Of a DNA stretch of 64,000 bases, positions 49,556 to 58,326 are shown piece by piece; positions within the stretch are counted from its first letter, which is position 1, and each line of letters starts with the position of its first letter. The stretch comes from Pseudomonas viridiflava (GTDB taxonomy: Bacteria > Pseudomonadota > Gammaproteobacteria > Pseudomonadales > Pseudomonadaceae): positions 124,001-188,000 of the forward strand of contig NZ_UUIS01000096.1 of NCBI RefSeq assembly GCF_900589395.1. Reading direction: 5' to 3'. The notes under the pieces are model-generated. The model was not told the origin of the DNA. It did no database searches and saw only the letters and a list, made by a program, of their open reading frames with translations. Position numbers and translations under genes: made by a program.

Positions 49556-49616
49556 AGGCGGTGGTCCGTCGGGGGCGAGGCGCCAATATACGCCTGCCGG
49601 TGACGGACCGCTGCTC

Positions 49617-50777
49617 TCAGGGGCGTTTGCCGACCTCGACCGTCTGCGCCGTCCAGGCCTTGACCTGTTCGCTCAGCGACAGGCCCAGCCCCGGACGGGT
49701 TGGCACCAGCATGCGTCCGTCGCGGGTTTCCAGGCGTTCGTTGAACAGCGGCTCCAGCCACTCGAAATGCTCCACCCACGGCTCGGTCGGGTAGGTGGCG
49801 GCCAGGTGCACATGCAGCTCCATGGCAAAATGCGGGGCCATCATCACCCCGGCCTGTTCGGCCATGGCCGCGACTTTCAGGAACGGCGTGATGCCGCCGA
49901 CCCGTGGCGCATCCGGCATCAGGTAATCGGCGCCACGCAGGCGGATGAACTCGGCGTGCTCGGCCACGCTGGTGAGCATTTCGCCGGTAGCGATCGGCGT
50001 GTCGAACTGGCGGGCCAGGTCGGCGTGGCCTTCGGCGTCATAGCAGTCCAGCGGCTCTTCGATCCACACCAGGTTGTAGGCCTCGAACTGCCGGCACATG
50101 CGCTGGGCGGTCGGGCGGTCCCATTGCTGGTTGGCGTCGACCATCAACGGGAAGTCATCGCCCAGGTGTTTGCGCACGGTGCTGACCCGCTGGATGTCCA
50201 CCGCGCAATCGGGCTGGCCGACCTTGAGCTTGATCCCGCCGATGCCTTTTTCCCGCGACAGGTCGGTGTTCTTCATCAGTTGATCCAGCGGCGTGTGCAA
50301 GAAGCCGCCCGAGGTGTTGTAGCAACGCACCGAATCACGCTGCGCGCCCAGCAGGCGGGCCAGCGACAGGTTGGCGCGCTTGGCCTTGAGGTCCCACAAC
50401 GCCACATCGAAGGCGCCGATGGCCTGGGTCGACAGGCCGCTGCGGCCCACCGAGGCACCGGCCCAGCACAGTTTTGTCCACAGCTTGGCAATGTCGCTGG
50501 GGTTTTCACCGAGCAGCGCCGGGGCGATTTCCTGGGCATGGGCAAACTGGCCGGGGCCGCCGGCGCGCTTGGAGTAGCTGAAGCCCAGCCCGCTGTGGCC
50601 ATCGGCGGTCTGGATCTCGACGAACAGCATGGCAATTTCGGTCATCGGTTTTTGCCGGCCGGTCAGGACCTTGGCGTCGCTGATCGGATTGGCCAGGGGC
50701 AGAAACACCGACGAGACCTTGATCCAGGCAATACGGTCGTGGTCAGCGGATGGCGTGTTTTGTTGTTGTAGGGTCAT
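49617..50777 (-). CDS. L-talarate/galactarate dehydratase (enolase superfamily)
   Basis: A 386-residue mandelate-racemase-group enzyme that dehydrates aldarates such as galactarate and L-talarate. Catalytic residues: the KxK pair K183/K185 in GIKLKVGQ, metal ligands D214 (LMVDANQQWD), E240 (WIEEPLD) and E266 (TGEML), and a His in MAPHFAMELH as the second base. The N-terminal block HDRIAWIKVSSVFLPLANPISDAKVLTGRQ is the TalrD/GalrD hallmark. ATG 50777 follows AAGGAG. Upstream are an anion:cation symporter and a LacI regulator, making a compact aldarate-uptake operon. Confidence 0.88.
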   Translation of the reverse strand: MTLQQQNTPSADHDRIAWIKVSSVFLPLANPISDAKVLTGRQKPMTEIAMLFVEIQTADGHSGLGFSYSKRAGGPGQFAHAQEIAPALLGENPSDIAKLWTKLCWAGASVGRSGLSTQAIGAFDVALWDLKAKRANLSLARLLGAQRDSVRCYNTSGGFLHTPLDQLMKNTDLSREKGIGGIKLKVGQPDCAVDIQRVSTVRKHLGDDFPLMVDANQQWDRPTAQRMCRQFEAYNLVWIEEPLDCYDAEGHADLARQFDTPIATGEMLTSVAEHAEFIRLRGADYLMPDAPRVGGITPFLKVAAMAEQAGVMMAPHFAMELHVHLAATYPTEPWVEHFEWLEPLFNERLETRDGRMLVPTRPGLGLSLSEQVKAWTAQTVEVGKRP

Positions 50778-50804
50778 GACGTTCTCCTTGAGGGGGGATG
50801 ACTT

Positions 50805-52154
50805 TCAGTGCTTGAGGGCCGCGGATTCGGTCGACTGGCTGGCCATTCCCGTCGCTTCATCGAATTCCATGCGCTTGAGCGGGCCGACGATGAACAGGTA
50901 GGCGAAGGCGCCCAGCAGGCCCATGGCCGAGACGTAGATCAGAGCCCAATCAAACGAGCCCTGGCTGACCAGCACGCCGATGGCAATAGGGGTGACAATG
51001 CTGGCGATGTTGCCGCAGAAATTGAACATGGCGCCGCTGATGCCCATGGCCTGCCTGGGCGAGACATCGCCGACGATGCACCAGCCCAGGTTGCCGACGC
51101 CCTTGGCGAAGAAGGCGAGGGACATCACCGCAATCACCAGCACCACCGACTGCGTGTAGTTGGCCACCACAATCGAACTGGACAGCAGCAGGCCGCAGAT
51201 AATCGGGGTTTTGCGTGCGGCGGTCAGGCTGAAGCCTTTCTTGAGCATCCAGTCGGACCACACGCCGCCGGCCATGCCGCCGATAAAACCGGCCAGCGGT
51301 GGAATCGCCGCGACCAGGCCAACCTTGAGCATGGTCATGCCCTTGGCCTCGACCAGATAGGTCGGGAACCAGGTGAGAAAGAACCAGGTGATCGAGGTCA
51401 GGCAGAACTGGCCCAGGTAGATACCCAGCATCATGCGGTTGCCGCCGATGGCACGGGCGCGCTGCCAACTGAACGGGGTCTTGGTGTCGCCAATGCTGGG
51501 CATGCCGCCACCGGCCTCGATGTACTCGATTTCGGCGGCATTGACGCGTTTGTCCTTGCGCGGCTCGTGGACCATCCTGAACCACAGCAGGCCGACCAGA
51601 ATGCCCGCCGCACCGGTCCAGAAAAACACATGCTGCCAGCCAAAACTGTTGAGCAGCAGCACCATCAGCGGGGTGAACGCGGCCAGGGCGAAATACTGTG
51701 CCGACTGGAAAATCGCCGTGGCCAGGCCGCGCTCGTTGCGCGGAAACCACATGACCGTCAGGCGGTTGTTAGCCGGAAAGGCCGGCGACTCGGCCACGCC
51801 CATCAGGAAACGCAATACGAACAAGGCCACGAACGCCGAGCTGAACAGGTCGACGTAGCCTTGCAGGAAGGTCAACGTCGACCAGACGATCAGGCTGATG
51901 CCCAACACTGTGCGCGAGCCGTAACGGTCGAGGATGATACCGCCCGGAATCTGCATGCTGGTGTAGGCCCAGCCAAAGGCCGAGAAGGCGATACCCATCG
52001 TCAGTGCATCGAAACCCAGGTCCGCGCGCATGGCGGGTGCCGCGATGGACAGCGTGGCGCGGTCGACATAGTTGAAGACGGTGACGATGAAAATCATGGC
52101 CAGGATCACGTAGCGCACGTTGGTCCTGGCGGCGGACGCAGTGGGTGAGGTCAC
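50805..52154 (-). CDS. MFS anion:cation symporter (GudP/ExuT-type, aldarate transporter)
   Basis: A 12-segment major facilitator of the anion:cation symporter family. The start of the conserved part, VRYVILAMIFIVTVFNYVDRATLSIAAPAM, the loop ILDRYGSRTVLGISLIVWS and FPRNERGLATAIFQSAQYF match glucarate/galactarate/hexuronate carriers. I prefer GTG 52154 (449 residues), which has AAGGA 10 bases upstream. The longer frame from ATG 52193 would make codons 1-5 (MIAQS) part of a perfect 14-bp operator palindrome and lacks a ribosome site. The product supplies substrate to the downstream dehydratase, whose start is 28 bases after this stop. Confidence 0.88.
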   Translation of the reverse strand: MTSPTASAARTNVRYVILAMIFIVTVFNYVDRATLSIAAPAMRADLGFDALTMGIAFSAFGWAYTSMQIPGGIILDRYGSRTVLGISLIVWSTLTFLQGYVDLFSSAFVALFVLRFLMGVAESPAFPANNRLTVMWFPRNERGLATAIFQSAQYFALAAFTPLMVLLLNSFGWQHVFFWTGAAGILVGLLWFRMVHEPRKDKRVNAAEIEYIEAGGGMPSIGDTKTPFSWQRARAIGGNRMMLGIYLGQFCLTSITWFFLTWFPTYLVEAKGMTMLKVGLVAAIPPLAGFIGGMAGGVWSDWMLKKGFSLTAARKTPIICGLLLSSSIVVANYTQSVVLVIAVMSLAFFAKGVGNLGWCIVGDVSPRQAMGISGAMFNFCGNIASIVTPIAIGVLVSQGSFDWALIYVSAMGLLGAFAYLFIVGPLKRMEFDEATGMASQSTESAALKH

Positions 52155-52178
52155 GTTCTTGTTGTCCTTATTGTGGAT

Positions 52179-52192
52179 TGATTGCGCAATCA
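52179..52192. promoter_or_regulatory. Operator 1 of the LacI-type regulator
   Basis: Perfect palindrome TGATTGCGCAATCA. It ends 25 bases upstream of the preferred GTG start of the aldarate transporter and overlaps the alternative ATG at 52193. The same 14-mer occurs again at 52257-52270. Confidence 0.8.
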
Positions 52193-52255
52193 TTTCGAGC
52201 TGAAAAAAATCAGATCCCGGTATTCTGCCGATGGCTCTGATGGGCCGAGCATACT

Positions 52256-52271
52256 ATGATTGCGCAATCAT
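52256..52271. promoter_or_regulatory. Operator 2 of the LacI-type regulator
   Basis: Perfect 16-bp palindrome ATGATTGCGCAATCAT, a second copy of operator 1, with centres 78 bases apart. It lies between the transporter and the LacI gene (stop at 52307). The ATTGCGCAAT core is a typical LacI-family operator with a central CG, and the spacing would allow looping. Confidence 0.82.
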
Positions 52272-52306
52272 TCAAGTGGCCGTTGGTCGCTATAACAAGG
52301 CTCTGC

Positions 52307-53350
52307 TTAAGTGGTCTGGCGGTCGATGATGCTGAAACCGCTGTCGATCCGCACTGGATCTAAGACGTTATCGACAGAATCGAAGCGATTTAGCAGGGCT
52401 TGGGCAATGTGTTCGCCAATCATCCGGCCATCCACGCGCACCGTGGAAAGTGCCGGGTACACCTGCGCCGCACTGCTCAAATCGCCAAAGCCCATCACTG
52501 CCAGATCCTGCGGCACGCGCAGCCCGCGGCTGGCCGCTTCGGCCAAGACACCTTGGGCTATGGTGTCGGAACTGCATACCACCACTTGCGGCGTGGCGCC
52601 CTGGCCGAGCAGTTGGCACAACCCGTCGCGGCCGGTCTTGAGCGTGGCCGGCGGCGTCATGATTTGCACCGGTACTTCATCGACGCCGTGAGTGGCCAAC
52701 TCGCCGATCAGGCTGTTGCAACGCCGCAAACCGCGTGGGTCGGCGAGGGTGATCACCGAAAAGCGTCGATAATCGCGGGCCAACAAGTGCCGGGCAACGG
52801 CCTGGCCGACCTGTTCGTGGGAAAAGCCGACCAGCATGTCCAGCGGGTCGTCGGTCAGGTCCCAGGACTCGACCACCGGAATCCCCGACTGGGCCAGGCG
52901 CAGGCGGCTGGCTTCGGTGTGCAGGGTGCCGGTCAGTACGATGCCATCGGGGCGGCGGCCGAGAATCGTCTCCAGCAGCTTTTCTTCCTGCTCGGGCGAA
53001 TAGCCAGTCAGGCCCAGCAAGGTTTGATAACCGGCGTCGGTCAGGCGGTCCATTAGCGCCTGTACGGTGTCGGCAAAGATCGAGTTGGCGATGGTCGGCA
53101 CAAAGATCGCCACCAGCCGGCTTTTGTTGCTCGCCAGGCTGCCGGCCATCATGTTCGACACATAACCGGTCTGGCGCACCGCTTCCATGACTCTTTGCCG
53201 GGTGCGCTCGGTCACCAGCTCCGGCCGGCTCAAGGCCCGCGACACCGTGATCGGCGAGACACCGGCGACCTTGGCGACATCGATCAGGGTCAGATGGGTG
53301 GCTTTCTGGCCAGGCTGTGACGAGTCAGCCCTGACAGGTTTTTTCGGCAT
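52307..53350 (-). CDS. LacI-family transcriptional regulator of aldarate uptake
   Basis: A 347-residue LacI protein. N-terminal HTH about residues 20-40 (LTLIDVAKVAGVSPITVSRALSRPELVTERTRQRV) with the hinge helix NMMAGSLASNKSRLV, then the type-1 periplasmic-like effector domain (IFVPTIANSIFADTVQALM; DGIVLTGTLH; PQVVVCSSDTIAQGVLAEA). I chose ATG 53350 (MPKKPVRAD); a longer frame from 53413 adds 21 residues without a ribosome site. It is upstream of the transporter on the same strand and separated by two identical palindromic operators, so it probably represses the transporter-dehydratase operon until an aldarate or its metabolite binds. Confidence 0.9.
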   Translation of the reverse strand: MPKKPVRADSSQPGQKATHLTLIDVAKVAGVSPITVSRALSRPELVTERTRQRVMEAVRQTGYVSNMMAGSLASNKSRLVAIFVPTIANSIFADTVQALMDRLTDAGYQTLLGLTGYSPEQEEKLLETILGRRPDGIVLTGTLHTEASRLRLAQSGIPVVESWDLTDDPLDMLVGFSHEQVGQAVARHLLARDYRRFSVITLADPRGLRRCNSLIGELATHGVDEVPVQIMTPPATLKTGRDGLCQLLGQGATPQVVVCSSDTIAQGVLAEAASRGLRVPQDLAVMGFGDLSSAAQVYPALSTVRVDGRMIGEHIAQALLNRFDSVDNVLDPVRIDSGFSIIDRQTT

Positions 53351-53413
53351 GAAAGGTCCGGGGAGCATAGGCGGCGGGGCGCCAATGTAGCACGCGCCCA
53401 TCGCTGGGTTCAC

Positions 53414-53860
53414 TCAGTGCCCATGACTGCGGCCCACGTGCGAGGGTTCGCCTTCGGGGGCCGCCACCGCGCCGGTGACCTCCAGGCGCTCAAGAATGGC
53501 GCAATGTTCGGCGCCGTTGTCGCTGCAACGCCGGCGCAGGTCGCGTAACTGGCCTTGCAAGGCTTGCAGGCTGGCGACCCGGGCGTCGACGTGATCGATG
53601 TGCTCGTCGATCAGCGCGTTGACGCTTTCACACTGGTCCTGTGGGCTGTCGCGCAGGTTCAACAGGCGGCGGATTTCCTCCAGGGTCATGTCCAGGCTGC
53701 GGCAATTGCGGATGAACGTCAGGCGCTCGACATGCGCCTGGGTGTACAGCCGGTAGTTGCCGTCGCTGCGCGAAGGCGCCGGCAGCAATTTCTCGCGCTC
53801 GTAATAGCGCACGGTTTCGACTTGGGTGTCGGTCAGCCTGGCCAGTTCACCGATCTTCAT
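53414..53860 (-). CDS. cadR: Cd(II)/Pb(II)-responsive MerR-family regulator CadR
   Basis: A 148-residue MerR-type regulator. The wing-helix DNA-binding part is MKIGELARLTDTQVETVRYYEREKLLPAPSRSDGNYRLY (residues 1-39). The metal-binding cysteines are in DQCESV (about residue 77) and in RRRCSDNGAEHCAILERL (about 112 and 119), the three-cysteine pattern of CadR/PbrR. The C-terminus HVGRSHGH adds histidines, as in P. putida CadR. ATG 53860 (MKIGEL) is taken as start. It is divergent from cadA over a 83-base promoter and should activate cadA when Cd or Pb binds. Confidence 0.93.
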   Translation of the reverse strand: MKIGELARLTDTQVETVRYYEREKLLPAPSRSDGNYRLYTQAHVERLTFIRNCRSLDMTLEEIRRLLNLRDSPQDQCESVNALIDEHIDHVDARVASLQALQGQLRDLRRRCSDNGAEHCAILERLEVTGAVAAPEGEPSHVGRSHGH

Positions 53861-53883
53861 GAAACGAACTCCTGTTTGAGTGC

Positions 53884-53914
53884 TTGACCCTATAGTGGCT
53901 ACAGGGTGCTTACT
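53884..53914 (+). promoter_or_regulatory. CadR operator and MerR-type cadA promoter
   Basis: The dyad ACCCTATAG-TGG-CTACAGGGT (53887-53907; one mismatch between arms) sits between a good -35 TTGACC (53884-53889) and a weak -10 CTTACT (53909-53914). The spacer is 19 bases, the overlong spacing that MerR-family activators correct by twisting the promoter. Confidence 0.85.
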
Positions 53915-53943
53915 TGGCAACATCTCGATCTGGAGGACTGCCC

Positions 53944-56190
53944 ATGAGCCCGTCTACCCGGCCTGCGCCCCCGCAGGATGCTCACGACCACGACCACAAT
54001 CATAATCATGACACCGCAAAGACCGGGCACTCTCACGGTTGCTGTGGCAGTCATGAGCAAGTCGCTCCGGCGGTGGTGAGCTTTGGTGGCGACGACAGCC
54101 AGGCGCGCCTGAGCGAGTTTCGTATCGAGCAGATGGATTGCCCCACCGAGCAGACCCTGATTCAGAATCGCCTGGGCAAGCTGGTCGGTGTGCAGCGCCT
54201 GGAATTCAATCTGCTGCAACGGCGCCTGGGCGTCTGGCATGACCTGCCTGACACCGCGCCGATTGTCGAGGCCATTGACTCGCTGGGCATGCAGGCGCAG
54301 CCGCTTCAGGAGGGTGACGAGGCGGCACCTGCGCCTGAGAAAAAAAGTGCCTGGAAGCTGCTGACCCTCTCCGGCCTGACCGCGCTGGGCGCGGAAGTAG
54401 TGCACTTCACGGCCGGCCCCGAATGGCTGGTGGTGGTGCTGGCGCTGGTGTCGATTCTCAGCTGTGGCCTGGGCACGTACAAAAAGGGCTGGATCGCCCT
54501 GAAGAACTTCAACCTCAATATCAATGCACTGATGAGCATCGCCGTGACCGGCGCGGTGCTGATCGGCCAGTGGCCGGAAGCGGCGATGGTGATGTTCCTG
54601 TTCACCGTGGCCGAGTTGATCGAAGCGCGCTCGCTGGACCGGGCACGCAACGCCATCAGCGGCCTGATGCAACTGACGCCTGAAGTGGCCACGGTGCGTC
54701 AGGCCGACGGTAGCTGGCTGGAGCAGCCGGTCAAAGCCGTGGCACTGGAGGCGGTGGTACGCGTACGGCCTGGCGAGCGGATTGCGCTGGACGGTGAAGT
54801 CATCAATGGGCAATCAAGCGTCGATCAGGCACCGATCACCGGCGAAAGCCTGCCGGTGGAGAAGGGCATCGGCGACAAGGTGTTTGCCGGGACCATCAAC
54901 CAGGCCGGGTCTTTTGAATACCGGGTCAGCGCCGCAGCCGGCCAGTCGACCCTGGCGCGGATCATTCATGCCGTAGAGCAGGCGCAAGGCGCGCGAGCGC
55001 CAACCCAGCGCTTCGTTGATCAATTTTCGCGCTATTACACGCCAGTTGTGTTCATCACTGCCCTGGTCGTGGCGGTGATTGCGCCGCTGTTCTTCGGCGG
55101 CGCCTGGTTCGACTGGATCTACCGGGCGCTGGTGCTGTTGGTGGTGGCGTGCCCGTGTGCACTGGTGATTTCCACGCCGGTCAGCATCGTCAGCGGCCTG
55201 GCGGCGGCGGCGCGCAAGGGCATTCTGATCAAGGGTGGCGTGTACCTGGAAATGGGCCGCCAGCTCGATTACCTCGCGCTGGACAAGACCGGCACCTTGA
55301 CTCACGGCAAGCCGGTGCAGACCGATGTCGTGCTCTTGCAGGAAGGCGCCGTCAGTGCCCAGACCATCGCTGTCAGCCTCGCGACGCGTTCCGACCATCC
55401 GGTTTCCCGGGCCATTGCCCAGGCCGCCGATCCGCAGCAGAAGGTGCTGGCGGTGGATAACTTCGAAGCGCTGGGCGGGCGTGGCGTGGCCGGCGATATC
55501 GACGGGCGTCGCTACCACTTGGGCAACCATCGGCTGGTCGAAGCGTTGGGCCTGTGTTCGGTTGAGCTTGAAACACTGCTCGAGGCCCTGGAAAGCCAGG
55601 GCAAGACCGTGGTGCTGTTGCTCGATGACAGCGGCCCGCTGGCGCTGTTTGCCGTGGCCGACACGGTCAAGGACAGCAGCCGCCAGGCCATCGCCGAGTT
55701 GCATGCACTGGGCATCAAGACCGTGATGCTCACCGGCGACAACCCGCACACCGCGCGAGCGATTGCCGATCAGGTGGGCATCGATCAGGCGCAGGGCAAC
55801 CTGTTGCCAACCGACAAGCTGCAGGCCATCGAGGCGTTGTATGCGCAAGGGCACCGGGTGGGCATGGTCGGCGATGGCATCAACGACGCCCCGGCGCTGG
55901 CCCGCTCGGAAATCGGCTTCGCCATGGCCGCCGCCGGCTCCGACACCGCCATCGAGACCGCCGATGTCGCCCTGATGGACGACGATTTGCGCAAGATCCC
56001 GGCCTTTATCCGCCTGTCACGCGACACCTCGGCGGTGCTGCGCCAGAACATCGCCCTGGCGCTGGTGACCAAGGTGTTCTTCCTGGGCCTGACCTTTGCG
56101 GGCATGGCGACCCTGTGGATGGCCGTGTTCGCCGACATGGGTGTCAGCCTGCTGGTGGTGTTCAACGGGCTGCGGTTGCTCAAAAAATAA
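53944..56190 (+). CDS. cadA: Cd2+/Zn2+/Pb2+-exporting P1B-type ATPase CadA
   Basis: A 748-residue heavy-metal ATPase. The N-terminus has a histidine-rich loop (HDHDHNHNHD), a GHSHGCCGSH cluster and an HMA-like domain with MDCPTE (about residue 60). The membrane metal site is CPC in VVACPCALVISTP, phosphorylation site DKTGTLTHG, HP motif in RSDHPVSRAI, TGES actuator loop and hinge MVGDGINDAPALA. The set defines the Zn/Cd/Pb (P1B-2) class. ATG 53944 (MSPSTRP) follows TGGAGG; an upstream start at 53914 lies within the operator. It is controlled by the divergent cadR. REP-type repeats follow the stop. Confidence 0.95.
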   Translation: MSPSTRPAPPQDAHDHDHNHNHDTAKTGHSHGCCGSHEQVAPAVVSFGGDDSQARLSEFRIEQMDCPTEQTLIQNRLGKLVGVQRLEFNLLQRRLGVWHDLPDTAPIVEAIDSLGMQAQPLQEGDEAAPAPEKKSAWKLLTLSGLTALGAEVVHFTAGPEWLVVVLALVSILSCGLGTYKKGWIALKNFNLNINALMSIAVTGAVLIGQWPEAAMVMFLFTVAELIEARSLDRARNAISGLMQLTPEVATVRQADGSWLEQPVKAVALEAVVRVRPGERIALDGEVINGQSSVDQAPITGESLPVEKGIGDKVFAGTINQAGSFEYRVSAAAGQSTLARIIHAVEQAQGARAPTQRFVDQFSRYYTPVVFITALVVAVIAPLFFGGAWFDWIYRALVLLVVACPCALVISTPVSIVSGLAAAARKGILIKGGVYLEMGRQLDYLALDKTGTLTHGKPVQTDVVLLQEGAVSAQTIAVSLATRSDHPVSRAIAQAADPQQKVLAVDNFEALGGRGVAGDIDGRRYHLGNHRLVEALGLCSVELETLLEALESQGKTVVLLLDDSGPLALFAVADTVKDSSRQAIAELHALGIKTVMLTGDNPHTARAIADQVGIDQAQGNLLPTDKLQAIEALYAQGHRVGMVGDGINDAPALARSEIGFAMAAAGSDTAIETADVALMDDDLRKIPAFIRLSRDTSAVLRQNIALALVTKVFFLGLTFAGMATLWMAVFADMGVSLLVVFNGLRLLKK

Positions 56191-56191
56191 C

Positions 56192-56286
56192 ATGCAGGAG
56201 CGGCCGGGCGGCGATCCGCTTCAGCCGCGAACAGCGCCAGCGCCAATTTACGTGGCGTCTGTTTCCCGACTGAAGTCGGTCCTGCA
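56192..56286. repeat. Unusual REP pair after cadA
   Basis: TGCAGGAGCGGC...TTCAGCCGCGAA (56193-56232) is a REP whose two arms are pushed apart by about 15 extra GC-rich bases, and a reversed ordinary REP CCGACTGAAGTCGGTCCTGC follows at 56266-56285. The pair separates convergent cadA and hutG. Confidence 0.75.
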
Positions 56287-56292
56287 TCGATC

Positions 56293-57093
56293 TTATGTCG
56301 GTATACGTTGGCCCCAGGCGATGAAGGTTTCGAGCAACTGCCTGATCACCACCTGCGTCGGTTCGGCCAGGTCCTGGCGGTAGTGGAACGGCGCGAATTC
56401 GTCCATGTAGTTGCTCTGCGCCAGTTCCAGCTGCACGGCATGGATGTTGTTTGCCGGATCACCGTAGTGCCGGGTGATGTGCCCGCCCTTGAAGCGGCCG
56501 TTGAGCACATGGGTGTAGTTTTTCGCCTCGGCGCAGACCTGTTCCAGTTGCGCGGCCAGTTGTGCGTCGCAGCTGGCGTTGTCGAAGGTGCCGAGGTTGA
56601 AGTCCGGCAACTGGCCGTCGAACAGGTGCGGTACGTGGCCGCGAATCGAATGGGCGTCGAACAGCAGCGCATAGCCAAACTCATCACGCAGGCGCTGCAG
56701 TTCCTGTTGCAGGGTCTGGTGGTACGGCATCCACACCTGCTCCAGGTAGCGTGCGCGTTCGGCGGCATCCGGCGCCTGTCCGTCCTTGAACAGCGGTACG
56801 CCATCGAACAGGATCGAAGGGAACAGCCCGGTGGTGGCGCCGGCGTACAGCGGCTGGTCGTCGACCGGCCGGTTAAGGTCGATCACGAAGCGCGAATACT
56901 CGGCCGCCAGGGTGCTGGCCCCCAGATCCTGGGCAAAGGCATACAGGCGCGGCAGGTGCCAGTCGGTGTCGGGCAGGCTCAGGGCTTCGTCCACCAGCCC
57001 CGCTTCGACGGCCGGTGTCAGTTTCAGGCCCGCGTGCGGCATGCTGATCAGCAGCGGAATGCGACCTTGGCTGAATGTCAGGACCTTATCCAC
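56293..57093 (-). CDS. hutG: N-formylglutamate deformylase
   Basis: A 266-residue hydrolase that splits N-formylglutamate to glutamate and formate, the last step of the five-step histidine pathway used by Pseudomonas. It starts with GTG 57093 (preceded by GAGGAG) and reads MDKVLTFSQGRIPLLISMPHAGLKLTPA. Metal-site and active-site blocks are MPHAG, FDAHSIRGHVPHLFDGQLPDFNLGT and GGHITRHYGDP. The stop is the end of the hutU-H-T-I-G transcript in this window. The deiminase gene hutF, expected in the five-step pathway, is not in the window. Confidence 0.95.
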   Translation of the reverse strand: MDKVLTFSQGRIPLLISMPHAGLKLTPAVEAGLVDEALSLPDTDWHLPRLYAFAQDLGASTLAAEYSRFVIDLNRPVDDQPLYAGATTGLFPSILFDGVPLFKDGQAPDAAERARYLEQVWMPYHQTLQQELQRLRDEFGYALLFDAHSIRGHVPHLFDGQLPDFNLGTFDNASCDAQLAAQLEQVCAEAKNYTHVLNGRFKGGHITRHYGDPANNIHAVQLELAQSNYMDEFAPFHYRQDLAEPTQVVIRQLLETFIAWGQRIPT

Positions 57094-57108
57094 AATCTTG
57101 TTCTCCTC

Positions 57109-58314
57109 TCAGATCGACGATTCGACGCCGTGGCGAATGATGCGTTTGTCCAGGTCACCGCCCAGCCAGTAGGCCAGGTCGGCGGGGCGCTCGATGTCCC
57201 AGGCCACGAAATCCGCGACCTTGCCGACCTCCAGCGAGCCATGGCTGGCGCCCAGCCCCAATGCCTTGGCGGCATTGAGGGTGACACCGGCCAGGGCTTC
57301 TTCGGGGGTCATGCGAAACAGCGTGCAGGCCATGTTCAGCATCAGGCGCAGCGACAGCGCCGGCGAGGTGCCGGGGTTCAGGTCGGTGGCAATGGCGATG
57401 GGCACACCGTGCTGGCGCAGGGCGTCCATCGGCGGCAATTGCGTTTCGCGCAGAAAGTAGTAGGCCCCCGGCAACAGCACCGCCACCGTGCCGGCCGCCG
57501 CCATGGCGATGGCGTCGTCCTCGGTCATGTATTCCAGGTGGTCGGCCGACAAGGCCTGGTAGCGCGCCGCCAGGCTGGAGCCGCCCAGTGACGACAACTG
57601 CTCGGCATGCAACTTGACCGGCAGGCCCAGTTGCTGCGCGGTGATGAACACCCGCTCGACCTGCGCCGGCGAAAACGCCAGGTATTCGCAGAAGGCATCG
57701 ACCGCATCGACCAGGCCTTCCCCGGCCAGGGCCGGCAGCATTTCGTGGCAGACATGGTCGATGTAGGCGTCGCTGCGGTCGGTGAATTCCGGTGGCAGGG
57801 CGTGGGCGGCCAGGCAGGTGCTGCGCACCGTGACCGGCAGGGTATTGCCCAGCCGGCGGATCACCTGCAGCAGCTTGCGCTCGGACTCAAGGTCCAGGCC
57901 GTAGCCTGACTTCATTTCCAGGGTGGTGACGCCCTCCTTGAGCAAATGTCGCACACGGCGTTCGGCGCTGGCATACAGCGACTCGATGCTGGCGGCCCGG
58001 GTGGCGCGCACGGTGCTGGCAATGCCGCCACCGGCGGCGGCGATCTCGGCGTAACTGACGCCTTGCAGACGCTGCTCGAATTCGCCACTGCGGTTGCCGC
58101 CGAACACCGCGTGGGTGTGGCAGTCGATCAGCCCCGGTGTGACCCAGGCGCCGCCCAGGTCGACCACGCTGTCGAGGCCGGCCTGGTCCAGTTGCGCCTG
58201 CGGCCCGATCCAGTGAATCCGCTCGCCAGAGGTCACGATGGCCGCATCTTCGATGATCGAGTAGGTGCCGTGTGCCATGGTTGCAATGTGACAGTTCTGC
58301 CAGAGCGTTTTCAT
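57109..58314 (-). CDS. hutI: Imidazolonepropionase
   Basis: A 401-residue amidohydrolase-fold enzyme that opens the ring of 4-imidazolone-5-propionate to formiminoglutamate. The metal ligands are in LIDCHTHAVFGGNR (HxH near residues 66-68), a His in EMKSGYGLDLESE (beside the substrate loop), SADHLEYM and the aspartate in IAIATDLNPGTSP. Start ATG 58314 follows GGAG, which lies 10 bases after the permease stop. It precedes hutG by 15 bases. Confidence 0.96.
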   Translation of the reverse strand: MKTLWQNCHIATMAHGTYSIIEDAAIVTSGERIHWIGPQAQLDQAGLDSVVDLGGAWVTPGLIDCHTHAVFGGNRSGEFEQRLQGVSYAEIAAAGGGIASTVRATRAASIESLYASAERRVRHLLKEGVTTLEMKSGYGLDLESERKLLQVIRRLGNTLPVTVRSTCLAAHALPPEFTDRSDAYIDHVCHEMLPALAGEGLVDAVDAFCEYLAFSPAQVERVFITAQQLGLPVKLHAEQLSSLGGSSLAARYQALSADHLEYMTEDDAIAMAAAGTVAVLLPGAYYFLRETQLPPMDALRQHGVPIAIATDLNPGTSPALSLRLMLNMACTLFRMTPEEALAGVTLNAAKALGLGASHGSLEVGKVADFVAWDIERPADLAYWLGGDLDKRIIRHGVESSI

Positions 58315-58326
58315 TGGATCTCCAGG

